From Candidatus Thiodictyon intracellulare (GTDB lineage: Bacteria > Pseudomonadota > Gammaproteobacteria > Chromatiales > Chromatiaceae): 5,108 nt of DNA. A model generated the notes under the pieces. That model was not told the DNA's origin and made no database searches. It was given only the letters and a program-made list of their open reading frames with translations. Where the stretch lies: the NCBI GenBank assembly GCA_016292295.1, contig JADNEJ010000209.1, forward strand, positions 1 to 5,108, in the 5' to 3' direction. Each line of letters opens with the position of its first letter. Position 1 is the first letter of the stretch. Below, piece after piece: positions 5,049 through 5,108 of the stretch. The position numbers and the translations under genes were made by a program.

Positions 5049-5108
5049 ATGCTCCTCCTGCCAGCCTCGATTGTACCGACTCTGCTGCCCTTTGCGCCGC
5101 TGTTCACC
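5049..5108 (+). mobile_element. 5' end of a probable IS transposase gene (runs off the window)
   Basis: Twenty codons are visible, beginning MLLLPASIVPTLLPFAPLFT and open to the window edge. The pattern of a short hydrophobic start, then PFAPLF, resembles the N-terminus of DDE transposases with a DDE_5-type domain, related to IS701. This is recalled family resemblance over 20 residues only. The frame is also open upstream, with another ATG at 5010-5012 (MFRGRQKHRTYPG before the methionine at 5049); neither start has a good ribosome binding site. I could not identify the terminal inverted repeat of the element. It points away from the que operon. Confidence 0.45.

Overview
The window looks like a chromosomal segment of a high-GC gammaproteobacterium. 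Base composition, GC-rich third codon positions and the style of the DUF2177 and Que proteins resemble purple sulfur bacteria (Chromatiaceae). That placement is an inference; the window has no phylogenetic marker beyond a tRNA.

Layout from left to right: (1) Positions 62-823, minus strand: a coiled-coil, single-pass membrane protein gene that appears broken by two in-frame stop codons (TGA at codon 6, TAA at codon 161). (2) 908-1321, minus: an intact four-helix DUF2177 membrane protein. (3) 1322-1644: no gene; it holds a heptamer repeat and a strong GC hairpin just before the tRNA. (4) 1645-1718, plus: tRNA-Arg(CCU). (5) 1719-2110: a tRNA-proximal scar with a terminator-like hairpin, G-rich repeats and what looks like the first codons of a tyrosine integrase. 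This suggests an old integration at the tRNA 3' end. (6) 2111-4540, minus: the compact operon queC-queD-queE. (7) 4541-5048: mostly non-coding, with a perfect palindrome and a doubtful 59-codon frame. (8) 5049 to the right edge, plus: the start of a probable transposase gene.

The three que genes make preQ0, the 7-deazaguanine precursor of queuosine in tRNA. QueD makes 6-carboxytetrahydropterin from 7,8-dihydroneopterin triphosphate, QueE (radical SAM) contracts the ring to 7-carboxy-7-deazaguanine, and QueC converts the carboxylate to the nitrile. They are spaced by 1 nt (queC/queD) and overlap by 4 nt (queD/queE), so they are almost certainly co-transcribed and translationally coupled. GTP cyclohydrolase, QueF and Tgt are not in the window.

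The most notable feature is the QueD protein. It is 364 residues, about three times the usual length, and consists of three tandem PTPS/QueD domains. No single domain keeps the whole set of catalytic residues, but domains 2 and 3 together contain it. This suggests a single-chain pseudo-trimer with one composite active site.
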